Below are positions 22,100-31,793 of a DNA stretch of 64,000 bases, piece after piece. Made by a program: the position numbers and the translations under genes. Under the pieces are notes generated by a model. That model searched no databases. It was not told the DNA's origin and saw only the letters and a program-made list of their open reading frames with translations. How positions within the stretch are numbered: position 1 is the first letter of the stretch; each line of letters opens with the position of its first letter. The stretch spans positions 7,960,413-8,024,412 of the forward strand of contig OX438751.1 of the NCBI GenBank assembly GCA_949316235.1, read 5' to 3'. Origin of the DNA: Oegoconia quadripuncta. Lineage: Eukaryota > Arthropoda > Insecta > Lepidoptera > Autostichidae.

Positions 22100-24186
22100 T
22101 AGCTGGAGACTGGGGATTTCCCCTTACAACTTATGATATGCGATGCCTTATAAAATCACATCTAGATAGGACTGGCAGAAGGGAAGTAAGATTTAAAAAT
22201 AACTTCCCTGGTCCAGACTGGACGGAGTCCTATCTCAAAAGACATAAGGGGACCTTACATCAAGACTTTGTCAAAATATAAAACGATCAAGAGCCGCAGT
22301 TAATGAAGATGTCATTAATACGCCCTCACCCAAAAGCCGAACCTCGTAAAGAAACACGAAAAGGAAGACAAAAAGGAAGATCCAGAATTTTGACCGATAC
22401 ACCAGAAAAGCAAGAAATTGAAAATATAAAGACTAAAAAACATGTTTCAACTAAATTTAATCAAGCAGAATCCATCAATCTTTTGGCAAAAAGTAAATTT
22501 ATGAATAAAAACAGATTCAATAATGCAATAAAGATAAAAAGAAGAATTCTATCCGAAACAGAAACCAGTGAAAATTCTACCAACTATTTACAGAGTGACA
22601 CATCTGAAGGTGCCTCCGACAATGACAGCGAAGATGAGAACCTGCAGGCTGAACATGTTAATAAAGAAAATTACAATATTGAAGACTATGTTATATTTGT
22701 ATATGAAGGTTCCTATTTTGTCGGAAAGGTAGAATCAATATCTGAAGAGGGTGTATTACTGAAATCAATGCAAAAATCACTTAAAAACTGGAAATGGCCT
22801 GAAAAAGAGGATTTGAATCTGTACCCGATGAGTGACATTATAGAAAAAATTAAGACCCCGCAAAAAGTTAACAAGAACAGAGAAATTTATTATGTTCCAG
22901 AGATACAGAAGTACTGGGATTTCTACTAAATGCTTAAGGCTAAATAACATATTATAAAGCTAGTCCTAATAACTGATTAAAAAGTTTAAGAGAGAAATAA
23001 TAATTTATAAAGTTAATTGTTTAAACATTTTATTAGCTGGAGACTGGGGATTTCCCCTTACAACTTATGATATGCGATGCCTTATAAAATCACATCTAGA
23101 TAGGACTGGCAGAAGGGAAGTAAGATTTAAAAATAACTTTCCTGGTCCAGACTGGACGGAGTCCTATCTCAAAAGACATAAGGGGACCTTACATCAAGAC
23201 TTTGTCAAAATATAAAACGATCAAGAGCCGCAGTTAATGAAGATGTCATTAATACGCCCTCACCCAAAAGCCGAACCTCGTAAAGAAACACGAAAAGGAA
23301 GACAAAAAGGAAGATCCAGAATTTTGACCGATACACCAGAAAAGCAAGAAATTGAAAATATAAAGACTAAAAAACATGTTTCAACTAAATTTAATCAAGC
23401 AGAATCCATCAATCTTTTGGCAAAAAGTAAATTTATGAATAAAAACAGATTCAATAATGCAATAAAGATAAAAAGAAGAATTCTATCCGAAACAGAAACC
23501 AGTGAAAATTCTACCAACTATTTACAGAGTGACACATCTGAAGGTGCCTCCGACAATGACAGCGAAGATGAGAACCTGCAGGCTGAACATGTTAATAAAG
23601 AAAATTACAATATTGAAGACTATGTTATATTTGTATATGAAGGTTCCTATTTTGTCGGAAAGGTAGAATCAATATCTGAAGAGGGTGTATTACTGAAATC
23701 AATGCAAAAATCACTTAAAAACTGGAAATGGCCTGAAAAAGAGGATTTGAATCTGTACCCGATGAGTGACATTATAGAAAAAATTAAGACCCCGCAAAAA
23801 GTTAACAAGAACAGAGAAATTTATTATGTTCCAGAGATACAGAAGTACTGGGATTTCTACTAAATGCTTAAGGCTAAATAACATATTATAAAGCTAGTCC
23901 TAATAACTGATTAAAAAGTTTAAGAGAGAAATAATAATTTATAAAGTTAATTGTTTAAACATTTTATTAGCTGGAGACTGGGGATTTCCCCTTACAACTT
24001 ATGATATGCGATGCCTTATAAAATCACATCTAGATAGGACTGGCAGAAGGGAAGTAAGATTTAAAAATAACTTTCCTGGTCCAGACTGGACGGAGTCCTA
24101 TCTCAAAAGACATAAGGGGACCTTACATCAAGACTTTGTCAAAATATAAAACGATCAAGAGCCGCAGTTAATGAAGATGTCATTAA
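22100..24186 (+). repeat. Tandem array of a 934-bp unit (two full copies plus 219 bp)
   Basis: Units are 22100-23033, 23034-23967 and a partial 23968-24186. Each full unit fuses the middle transposase domain directly to a C-terminal segment and its 3' UTR, skipping the catalytic domain. The resulting identical 208-aa ORFs occupy 22303-22929 and 23237-23863. These two ORFs begin MKMSLIRPHPKAEPRKETRK and end EIQKYWDFY. I saw only a single-base difference between the full units in the region compared (CTTCCC versus CTTTCC). All three carry the same frameshift after GACTTTGTCAAAATATAAAA. Confidence 0.85.
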
Positions 24187-24455
24187 CAGTTATTTTGATC
24201 AACTTGACGCTACTTTGGCAAATGTAAAGCCGGCTCATATTGTCAACTTCGATGAAACTAATATAACCGACGACCCGAAAAGAACCAAAGTTATAGTACG
24301 GAGAAAATGCCGCCACCCTGAGAGAATTATGGATAACAGTAAAGCTAGTGCTTCCGTTATGTTCGCAGCTGCAGGCAATGGTACTCTCTCACCACCCTAT
24401 GTAACTTATAAATCGGAAAATTTATACACAACATGGACAAGTGGAGGTCCAGATG

Positions 24456-24601
24456 GTACAGTTTATAATCGGAGTAAGAGTATCCACTCTTACTCCGATT
24501 ATAAACTGTACTAATGAACTGTATTAATGAACCAATCCTCAATAATCTGCATTGTAAACCATCCGGTTTACAATGCAGATTATTGAGGATTGGTTCATTA
24601 A
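24456..24601. repeat. Twin perfect palindromes inside the transposase domain
   Basis: Palindrome 1: arms 24456-24481 and 24486-24511 (26 bp, perfect). Palindrome 2: arms 24524-24560 and 24565-24601 (37 bp, perfect). Both have a 4-bp spacer ATCC. The outer arms together read as continuous transposase sequence (…TVYNRSKSG / …MQIIEDWF), so the middle about 80 bp is an inverted copy of coding DNA. Confidence 0.8.
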
Positions 24602-25362
24602 AATTATTTTGCCGTATTTTCAACAATTTGACAAGACACAGCCAAAAGTATTAATCGGTGATAATTTGGCTAGCCATATTTCACCGTGGATGATCGAGCA
24701 ATGTTCCATCGAGAACATACGATTTGTACTCTTACCCCCAAATAGTACCTACTGGCATATGCCAACCACTACACGTGGCTTATTTTAAACCACTTAAGAC
24801 TAAATGGGGTCAGGTGCTCAGTGAGTGGAAAATGAAAAATCGTGGCACAATACCGAAGGACACGTTTCCGAGACTCTTAAGAAAGTGTCTCGATGAAATG
24901 TCCAGTAGAATGGCAGACAACATAAGAGCTGGTTTCAAAGCATCAGGTCTAATTCCCCTTAATAGGCAAGAAGTGCTAAAACGTCTGCCAAAAGAGATTT
25001 CACTTAATGATTCTACCGGTACTGGCAATGCCCAAGAATGGGTAGATTCCTTCAAAAAATTTCTTGAAGCGAGTAGATCAAAAGAGACTCAACCTCTCAA
25101 ACCACGAAAGAAAAAAATAAGTGTATTACCAGGCGTCGGTATTGTGCAGTCAATGATTACTAACACAAATGATGAGCATGCATCAGGACAACAGATTATA
25201 AAGGTCCATCCACATTACCTTCTCAACGTAAAAAGCGTCGAAATCTCTCCTCATCTGAAACGGACACTGATGCATCAATCTCTGTTCACGACGATTCTGC
25301 TGATGACAATTATTTTTCTGATCAGGCCACTCGGGAGTATAACTTTTTTGAAATCTGTGGTA

Positions 25363-28300
25363 GGGGAAGGGTGGGCAAGATGAATATAGTGGGCAAGATG
25401 AATAATTCAATTAAAATTGACACTAATATTCAAAGCGTGTATGCGAACACACAACAAGACGCTTACCCCGCGGGGGCCATACCCCGCAGTACGCGACGCG
25501 CGATGAACGTACATGACAGATTATAGGTGAATATTTAGTTTTTTGTGACGAAAAGATTGATATTTAAGCGGTAAGTAAAGTGGTATATTATCTTAGTCTT
25601 TCATGTTTGCTGCTAAGTATTCTACTGTTGTGATTTGCTGACTATCAAAGATCCCAGTTCCACGCAGTTTTTTTGCACAGTATTTAAGGTTATTTTTTTC
25701 CGTTTATTCTTATATTCCAGAGCACGTAGCGGGCAAGATGAAAAAAATCATCTTGCCAGGTATCCATCTTACCCTCCAATTTAAAATAATATAAAACTTT
25801 ACTATAATAATATTTTGGTGTTTTTTAGATGGATACGAGCGAAAGTCCACTAGGGGCTCGTGGACTGAAGAAAACATGAAGACAGCCATAGCTGAGGCAA
25901 AAATATCGTCCATAAAATCGACTTCCGAAAAATATGGAATACCATATGCGACACTATATCGTCACATTAAATCCAACTCAACCCACAAAAAGCTAGGTCG
26001 GTTTGAAACTGTATTTACACCAGAAGAAGAAAGGGATCTTGCCGACTACATTAAGTCTGTCGACTCCTTATTTTATGGCGTGACATTAAAAGAATTCTTG
26101 GCCCTGGCTGGCCAATTCGCGAAGGCAAAGAACAAGAAGAAAGTTTTTAAAAATAATGTAGCTGGGAAGGACTGGTACAGAAATTTCAAACAACGAAATC
26201 CAGATATTGCATTACGAAGGCCAGAACCTACATCAATAGCGATGATGCATGGTTTCAATAAAAATCAGGTTCAACGTTTCTTTGATTTGCTTGATCAAGT
26301 AATAACCAAAGAAAATCTTGATCCAACCGGAATATTTAACGTGGATGAAACCGGCATAAAAACTACCACCAATAAGCCCCCGAAAGTGTTATCTACTTAT
26401 GGCAAACGGCAAGTGGGTGTAGTTTCCAGCACAGAAAGGGGTACTTTAACTACTGTCGTTGGGTGTTGCAGCGCATCTGGAAATTTTATTCCTCCATTCT
26501 TGATTTTCAAAAGAAAAAAGGCTTGTCCACGCTTACTTGATGGAGCTCCACCTGGGGCTCAAGGTACTTTTACTGACAGTGGCTGGATTAATGCCGAAAA
26601 ATTCTATGACTGGATGGTTTTCTTCGTAGAGCAAACAAGACCCACACCAGATAAAAAAGTGTTATTATTATTAGATAATCATGAATCACATAAGTCATAT
26701 GAAGCTTTGGAGTTTGCATCGAAAAATAACGTCATCCTTTTGACCATCCCCCCGCACACCTCGCACAAGCTTCAACCACTAGACGTCGCTGTCTACAGCC
26801 CTTTCAAGCAATATTTTGAACAAGAAATATACCAATTTCAAAAAAGATACCCAGGGCTAATCATAAATCGTTAGACGTCTCTCGAATACTCAGTCCTGCT
26901 TATTTGAGAGCAGCTACACCCATGAATGCAATAAGTGCATTTAAAGCTTCAGGTATCTGGCCATTCAACAGGCATATTTTCGGAGAAGAGGTGTACATAA
27001 CGTCATCTTTACAGGAACAAGGGGAATCTGGCTCACTTCCACCCTGTACAACGTCTTCTTTACAGGATCAGCAGGAAGCAGGCTTCCTACTATCTAGTGT
27101 TTCTGATGTTGATCCACTTGCTACAGAAAAAGAACCAACAAGATCGCCCCATAGTGACATTACAACGATGAGCGAGGATGATAATCCTCTAACTTCCTTA
27201 CTTAATGTTGTACCTGATCAGGTAGCTTGTACTCCACAAAAAGAGCCTGAAACAGAATTGTTACCTCCTTGTGTTAATTTTCAAAAATCAGACACAAATC
27301 GGAATATATTTAGCAACAAAGATAGAGAACATTTTGCTAACGAGCTTCTTGGAGCCAAAACCGTTCCTCCGTCATTCAAAACTCCTGAAAAACAAACCCG
27401 CGGCACAAATAACACCAAAGTTAAAGAAATAACTCCTGCTCATATTCGTCCTTTGCCTGTATATGCTAAAAGCCAGCTTACTAAACGTATAAGAAAGATG
27501 CAAAAATCGGAAATATTGACCAGCACACCAATCAAGCTGCAACAAAAAGTTAAAATGGAACTCAAAAAAGCGAAGATTAGTAAAATCAAACTGAAAAATG
27601 AATCACAGGACAAAATAAAGAAGAAAGAAGTAAAAGCTACGTCAAACAAAAGAATGCCATCTAAAAGTTCATCTAAATCACTCACAAATTTACCATTTGC
27701 AAGTACTTCAGGAAGTTCTAAGAAACTACTTTCCGAGAAAAGGAAAAAAAAGGAAGGAATACAAAATTTCTTTTGTATCATTTGCAAAGAGCCATACCAG
27801 GACCCCCCTACGGAGGATTGGGTTCAGTGTAGTCAATGTCAGGAATGGAGTCACGAACTCTGCACCTCTTACACGGGTCATGGCTCATACTTTTGTGATT
27901 ATTGTTTTGATTAATCATAATGTGTTACACTGTTCCAAAATATGTATAAGGTATCGAAATTCATTTTTAGGATTCTTTCAGTTATTTTTTGTTAATTTTG
28001 TAAGTGTTTATTATTTTGAGTTTAGTTTAATGAGTGTTAATTCACATTTTGTTAGCTTTAAATAGCGTTGTACTGTTTTTAGAACTTTAAATTCTTTGAT
28101 ATTTGCATTATAAAAAGTATATAAATCCGTTTTGCCCAACCCTGGAATTCGTTATGCCCACCCTACGGTGGGCAAGATGGATATACGCCATTTTTGTTTC
28201 AATCTATTATTCCAAAGAAATCTCTTGAGACTGATTAATAATAATCTTATTAATTATAATAATTAATAATTATAATAAATAATAACTGATTAATAATAAT

Positions 28301-28422
28301 AATAATAAATAAAGATTATTAGTTTCTGAGTAGTTTTAATTCGATTGAACCCATAGGTTACTAAAACTATGGTCACTGGAACTGTTAAAAAAGATTTATA
28401 TCCATCCTGCCCACCCTTCCCC
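25363..28422 (+). mobile_element. Pogo/Tigger-type DNA transposon, 3,060 bp, nearly intact
   Basis: Terminal inverted repeats begin GGGGAAGGGTGGGCAAGATG at 25363 and, on the opposite strand from 28422, GGGGAAGGGTGGGCAGGATG. The flanking target duplication is TA (25361-25362 and 28423-28424). It encodes a transposase with one frameshift (25834-27914). It sits inside the C-terminal coding region of the older pogo-like element, whose tail resumes at 28425. Confidence 0.9.
25834..27914 (+). pseudogene. Pogo/Tigger DD35D transposase with C-terminal PHD finger, one frameshift
   Basis: Reading begins after an acceptor-like TTTTTTAG at about 25828 (YERKSTRGSWTEENMKTAI), so a short upstream exon is likely. 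A psq-type helix-turn-helix (EKYGIPYATLYRHIKSN) and a CENP-B-like second DNA-binding region follow. The catalytic domain shows IFNVDETGIK, LLLLDNHESH and LQPLDVAVYSPFK; the second and third acidic residues are 35 apart. At about 26870 a single frameshift ends the first ORF. The other frame continues LDVSRILSPAYLRAATPMNA and IWPFNRHIFGEEVY, then a lysine-rich linker. It finishes with a PHD-type zinc finger (FFCIICKEPY, WVQCSQCQEWSHELC, YFCDYC). Cut-and-paste transposition acting on TA sites is known for the family. One repairable-looking lesion suggests a young copy, though the frameshift may be an assembly error. Confidence 0.85.
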
Positions 28423-28424
28423 TA

Positions 28425-28765
28425 ATGACGACGAGCATTGAACACGTTGACGAGAATGAAACCAGTGCAATTCTAGATGATGATCCATTAGATATTACTG
28501 CAATCTCAGTTGTAGACCCTTTGAGCATTAATGCAATCCAAGATAATAGTTCAGTAAACATTGACATACATTACATCCAAATATCAGTGATCAGAGAGCA
28601 AATGTAGAAACTACACAATTTCGTGTTGGTACCTATGTCATAGGGAAATATGTGTACGATGAGGATACCAAAAGGCCTACTGAAAAACAATTTGTGGGCG
28701 AAGTTATTGAAATTAAGTTTGAAGGTCAAACGTCAGAGAAGCAAGAAGGCGCACACAGAGTGCCA
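28425..28765 (+). pseudogene. C-terminal remnant of the outer pogo-like element
   Basis: Downstream of the TA duplication the acidic linker (EHVDENETSAILDDDPLDIT) continues. At about 28615-28720 the tail domain QFRVGTYVIGKYVYDEDTK, then FVGEVIEIKFEG, resembles the tail of the tandem-unit ORFs (YVIFVYEGSYFVGKVESI). Broken by stops and frameshifts. It appears to join copia sequence near 28760. Confidence 0.5.
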
Positions 28766-29232
28766 CAGTTGCAGCTCATTTATCTAAACTTCAGTTATGG
28801 CATCAACGATTAGGGCATTTAGGACAGGGCGGAATGTGTGCTCTTGCAGATAGATTAGGTAATGGTTGTTTGTTTAAAGATGGTAAAATACTACAGCAAC
28901 GTGAGTCATGCCTAAAGGGAAAGATTACTGTTAAGCCATTTCCCAAGTCAAGTAAACCACTGGAGCTCATCCACTCTGATGTCTGTGGCCCGATGTCGGT
29001 GAGCAGTTGGGGTGGTGCAAACTACGTGGTGACTTTCACCGATGACTTCACCAGGAAGAGCTTTGGATACCTTCTTAAGAGGAAATCTGAGGTATGTGAC
29101 CGTTTTATTGATTTTAAAAACATGGTTGAAAAGCAGACTGGTTTATCTATTAAATGTCTGAGAAGCGATAATGAAGGAGAGTATGTCAATTCGGTTTTTT
29201 CTGGGTATTTACGTAAGGGGGGAATCATATAA
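28766..29232 (+). pseudogene. Ty1/copia integrase fragment
   Basis: Translation gives LSKLQLWHQRLGHLGQGGM (the His-x-His of the HHCC zinc module), then CLKGKITVKPFP. The catalytic core follows: LELIHSDVCGPM (first Asp), YVVTFTDDFTRKSFGYLL (second Asp) and CLRSDNEGEY. This GAG-pre-integrase/rve order is diagnostic of copia-type LTR elements. The first Cys of the zinc-module CxxC pair appears lost. No protease, RT or LTR was found nearby, so it is a fragment. Confidence 0.75.
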
Positions 29233-29329
29233 TACATATAAACGTGGCTGTCGGTCGCTCAGCGATGCACGATTTCCTTCACAACAAACTGCAGATCTGT
29301 ACAAATCTCAACTGAATGATTTTTTTGTA

Positions 29330-29990
29330 TTTTGCATTATAATCTGGGTATGAAAAAGCTCTGTAAAATGGATGCCGCGTTTACTGACAGCCGAAGGCTT
29401 AGCCATGTATAAACGCAATCCGAGTGATGTTTTGCGTCAGCGCGTAATAGTTGGCAAAACGTGGCTGCATCATTATACACCAGAAACTAACTAACAGCAA
29501 CACTCAAAGCAAAGGACTTCTACTGTGGAATACAAAGAAGGCAAAGCTGTTTGTTCGGCTGGTAAGGTGATGGCTACAGTCTTTTGGGACAGCCAAGCAG
29601 TTTTTTACATTGATTTTTTTGGAAAAAGGAAAGACAAATAACGGGTGCTTACTATGTTGCATTGTCAGGCCGATTCAATGAAGAGTTGGGGGAAAAACAA
29701 TAGGTACATCCAACAAGAAAAAAAAACACTACGTCCAACAAGGAAAAAAAATCCATTTCATCAACATAATGCTCTAGCACACTCGTCTGCAATCGCGACA
29801 TCAAAACGTGTCGAATTACGATACGAATTATTGCCACATGCTGCGGATTCGCTAGATTTAGCCCCTTGTGACTTTTTCCCCTTCCCAAACATGAAAAAAT
29901 GACTTGGCGGAAAATATTTTCATCAAATGCGGAGACGGTAGTTGAAACTAAGGCCCATTTTTTAGGGTTTGACAAAAATATATTCTTGAT
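29330..29990 (+). pseudogene. Mariner transposase C-terminal half, degenerate
   Basis: Recognisable blocks in shifting frames: LGMKKLCK (about 29345), KTWLHHYTPET (about 29460), EYKEGKAVCSAGKVMATVFW (about 29525), then HQHNALAHSSAIATSK (about 29757), DLAPCDFFPFPNMKK (about 29855) and LGGKYF. The mariner D,D34D catalytic pattern is damaged: the second Asp (HQDNA in functional proteins) is His here. Several frameshifts and stops are present. Confidence 0.7.
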
Positions 29991-30018
29991 GGGTTGCAGA
30001 GGTTGAAACATCGATGGA

Positions 30019-30205
30019 CTAAGGCCCGTATTAATAAACCGTTCTCAAGATTGACATGACCTCAAGTTGACGCTTGAGAATCTGATGCTGTTTTACATCA
30101 GAAAAAATAGTCTTGAGAACGAGACGCGATCACAATCTCAAGAACGATTTATTAATACGGCCCGTATTAATAAATCGTTCTTGAGATTGTGATTGAAGTG
30201 TATGG
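30019..30205. mobile_element. GCCCGTATTA-family MITE, one copy plus the start of a second
   Basis: GGCCCGTATTAATAAACCG at about 30021 is mirrored by CGATTTATTAATACGGCC at about 30145-30162. Immediately after, CCCGTATTAATAAATCGTTC begins another end. The interior carries TTGACGCTTGAGAATCTG, also seen in the copy at 10668-10811. Confidence 0.55.
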
Positions 30206-30569
30206 AGTTGAAAGGAGATTATAAGAAAATAAAATAAAATTTGTCGAAAAAAAATGTTTCTTCTTTCCAAAGTCATTGTATTTTTAATATTTCAACCTCG
30301 TATGTTTGATAGGGGACTTTGATATGTTGAAAACTGAAAGTAAAAATATTTTCGTAAGTCAAATTTACTGTTTGGGTGACGGTTGAGATAGACAAAAGTA
30401 GGCAAATGTTATATGAGCTTTATGAAGAGAAGTGAAAGTTTTAGTGAATATTTATGTTGGACAAATGGAGGTAATGGACGTCCTGTGACTGATATGATGA
30501 AGAAGGTTACGAAAACATTCATTGCCATGGGAAAGTCAAAATTTATCCCAACTAATATTACAAATGCAA

Positions 30570-30774
30570 AAGTTTGGATGTTTGTTTGTTTGTTGCTCAA
30601 TCACGGCGAAACGGATGAACGGATTTGGATGAAATTTGGTATATAGGTAGAACAAACCCTGGATTGAAACATAGGATATTTTTTACCCCGATAAAGTGAG
30701 TAGTTCCCGCGGGATAAATAAATTTCCGCGATAAAGTTATTCCACGCAGGCGAAGCCGCGGGCGGAAAGCTAGT
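30570..30774 (+). mobile_element. Helitron-like 3' end
   Basis: The stretch ends GCGAAGCCGCGGGCGGAAAG then CTAGT. It has a GC-rich hairpin (GCCGCGGGC region) a few bases before CTAG, and the next base is T. CTRR with an upstream hairpin and a 3' T is the Helitron terminus, and this motif is common in lepidopteran Helitrons. A shorter AAAGCTAGT recurs at about 30806. The 5' TC end was not located. Confidence 0.5.
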
Positions 30775-31079
30775 AAATATTATAAATGCGAAAAGTCTAG
30801 GCTGAAAGCTAGTAAGTAATAAAGTAAAGAATACCACTTATCATTATACGACTTGATAAATTGTAAATAGAGAAACTGGAAAAGTCATGACTCACAACAC
30901 TGATACCTATGCAACTCAAAATTTTATGAATTATCTTTTATTTAAGAAGTAACAGAAACTTTTGAAAAATTCTGTACCAACATTCCAAGTCAACTGTCGC
31001 ACTCGCTAAATCCGCTTTCTTTGAAATTTTTTTAATTAAATTGACTTTTTTTTTATATCTAACTCGATTATTAGGGGCC

Positions 31080-31510
31080 GCTTAAAGAGCATTATTGAGG
31101 CTCTGGAAGATTCGCGCGTATTCTGCGACTTGTCCAAAGATTTTGGTTGCAGTCAACATGATATTTTAATCAAGAAATTATGATGTTACCGGCCGCGCTC
31201 TTCACCTTCTGAATCCTTATTTGAGTAACAGTATTTTTGTTTCTGGTCTATAGTACGATAAATTACGTAGTATTTAATGCGAACACATTAAAATTCATGG
31301 TAGTCAAACGACCTAATGAAGGCCGTGGGAAGTCGCTCCAATCAGTTGCTTTGGAAATCAATGGCGAAGGAACGTCCTGTGGCTGATGTGATTAAAATTA
31401 AGCTGACAATGTGAACAATGCTATTTCTCAAATAGTAGAATGGTTTAGAACAATTAATTTGTTACTTAATGAGAAAAAAACCCATTTACAGGTGCCGACT
31501 CAATTATAAT
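31080..31510 (+). pseudogene. Jockey/CR1-type reverse transcriptase fragments
   Basis: Translation near 31085 gives IIEALEDSRVFCDLSKDFGC followed by QHDILIKKL. This is the RT motif in which F-(L)-D-L-(S/A)-K-A-F-D-x-V-x-H is normal; the first catalytic block is partly eroded. Near 31410, ISQIVEWFRTINLLLNEKKT matches the downstream RT helix. The two parts are separated by unrelated repeat sequence (about 31240-31400). Confidence 0.55.
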
Positions 31511-31793
31511 GATGAACAATGTCACTCTGGATCTCGGTATATCTACTGTATTTTCCGGCATTACTTTAGATGTCAAATTGCAATGCCTCAAAAATCAGAA
31601 GTAAATACTGTTAGACTAGTTTTTCCACAGCCTCATGTCTTCGGTATCTCGGTGTGTGAAAGCACAAGGCAAAAAAACGAGCCATTCGTGTTATGTACTG
31701 TCGACCGCATGTCAAGTGTAATTTTTAAACGTAATTTCATTGGTCATCATTAATCATATTCGCAGTTCGCTCTTCGCTATTATCTTCACCTGA

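Larger units (their letters stand above)
21860..25360 (+). pseudogene. Degenerate pogo/Tigger-like transposase, tandemly rearranged
   Basis: The N-terminal part (21860-22090) encodes a psq-type helix-turn-helix (YTKEQLQKALDAVNSGRSIR, VADEFGVPRATLCRH). A middle domain (AGDWGFPLTTYDMR, GPDWTESYLKRHKG) follows in three tandem copies. Only after the third copy does a DDE-type domain follow: HIVNFDETNITDDP near 24238, then LIGDNLASHISPW near 24650, then PLHVAYFKPLKTKWG near 24773. In this last block the third acidic residue of the triad appears replaced by His. Frameshifts near 22090, 22280 and 24770 break the gene. The C-terminal part (KASGLIPLNRQEVLKRLP onward) runs to 25360, where another transposon interrupts it. 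Inferred function: dead cut-and-paste transposase. Confidence 0.7.

Noticed and set aside
27440..27787. 115-aa minus-strand Phe/Leu/Ser-rich ORF
   Set aside because: It is the antisense shadow of the lysine-rich linker of the inner transposase.
29652..30011. 119-aa minus-strand ORF
   Set aside because: It is the antisense shadow of the degenerate mariner transposase on the plus strand.
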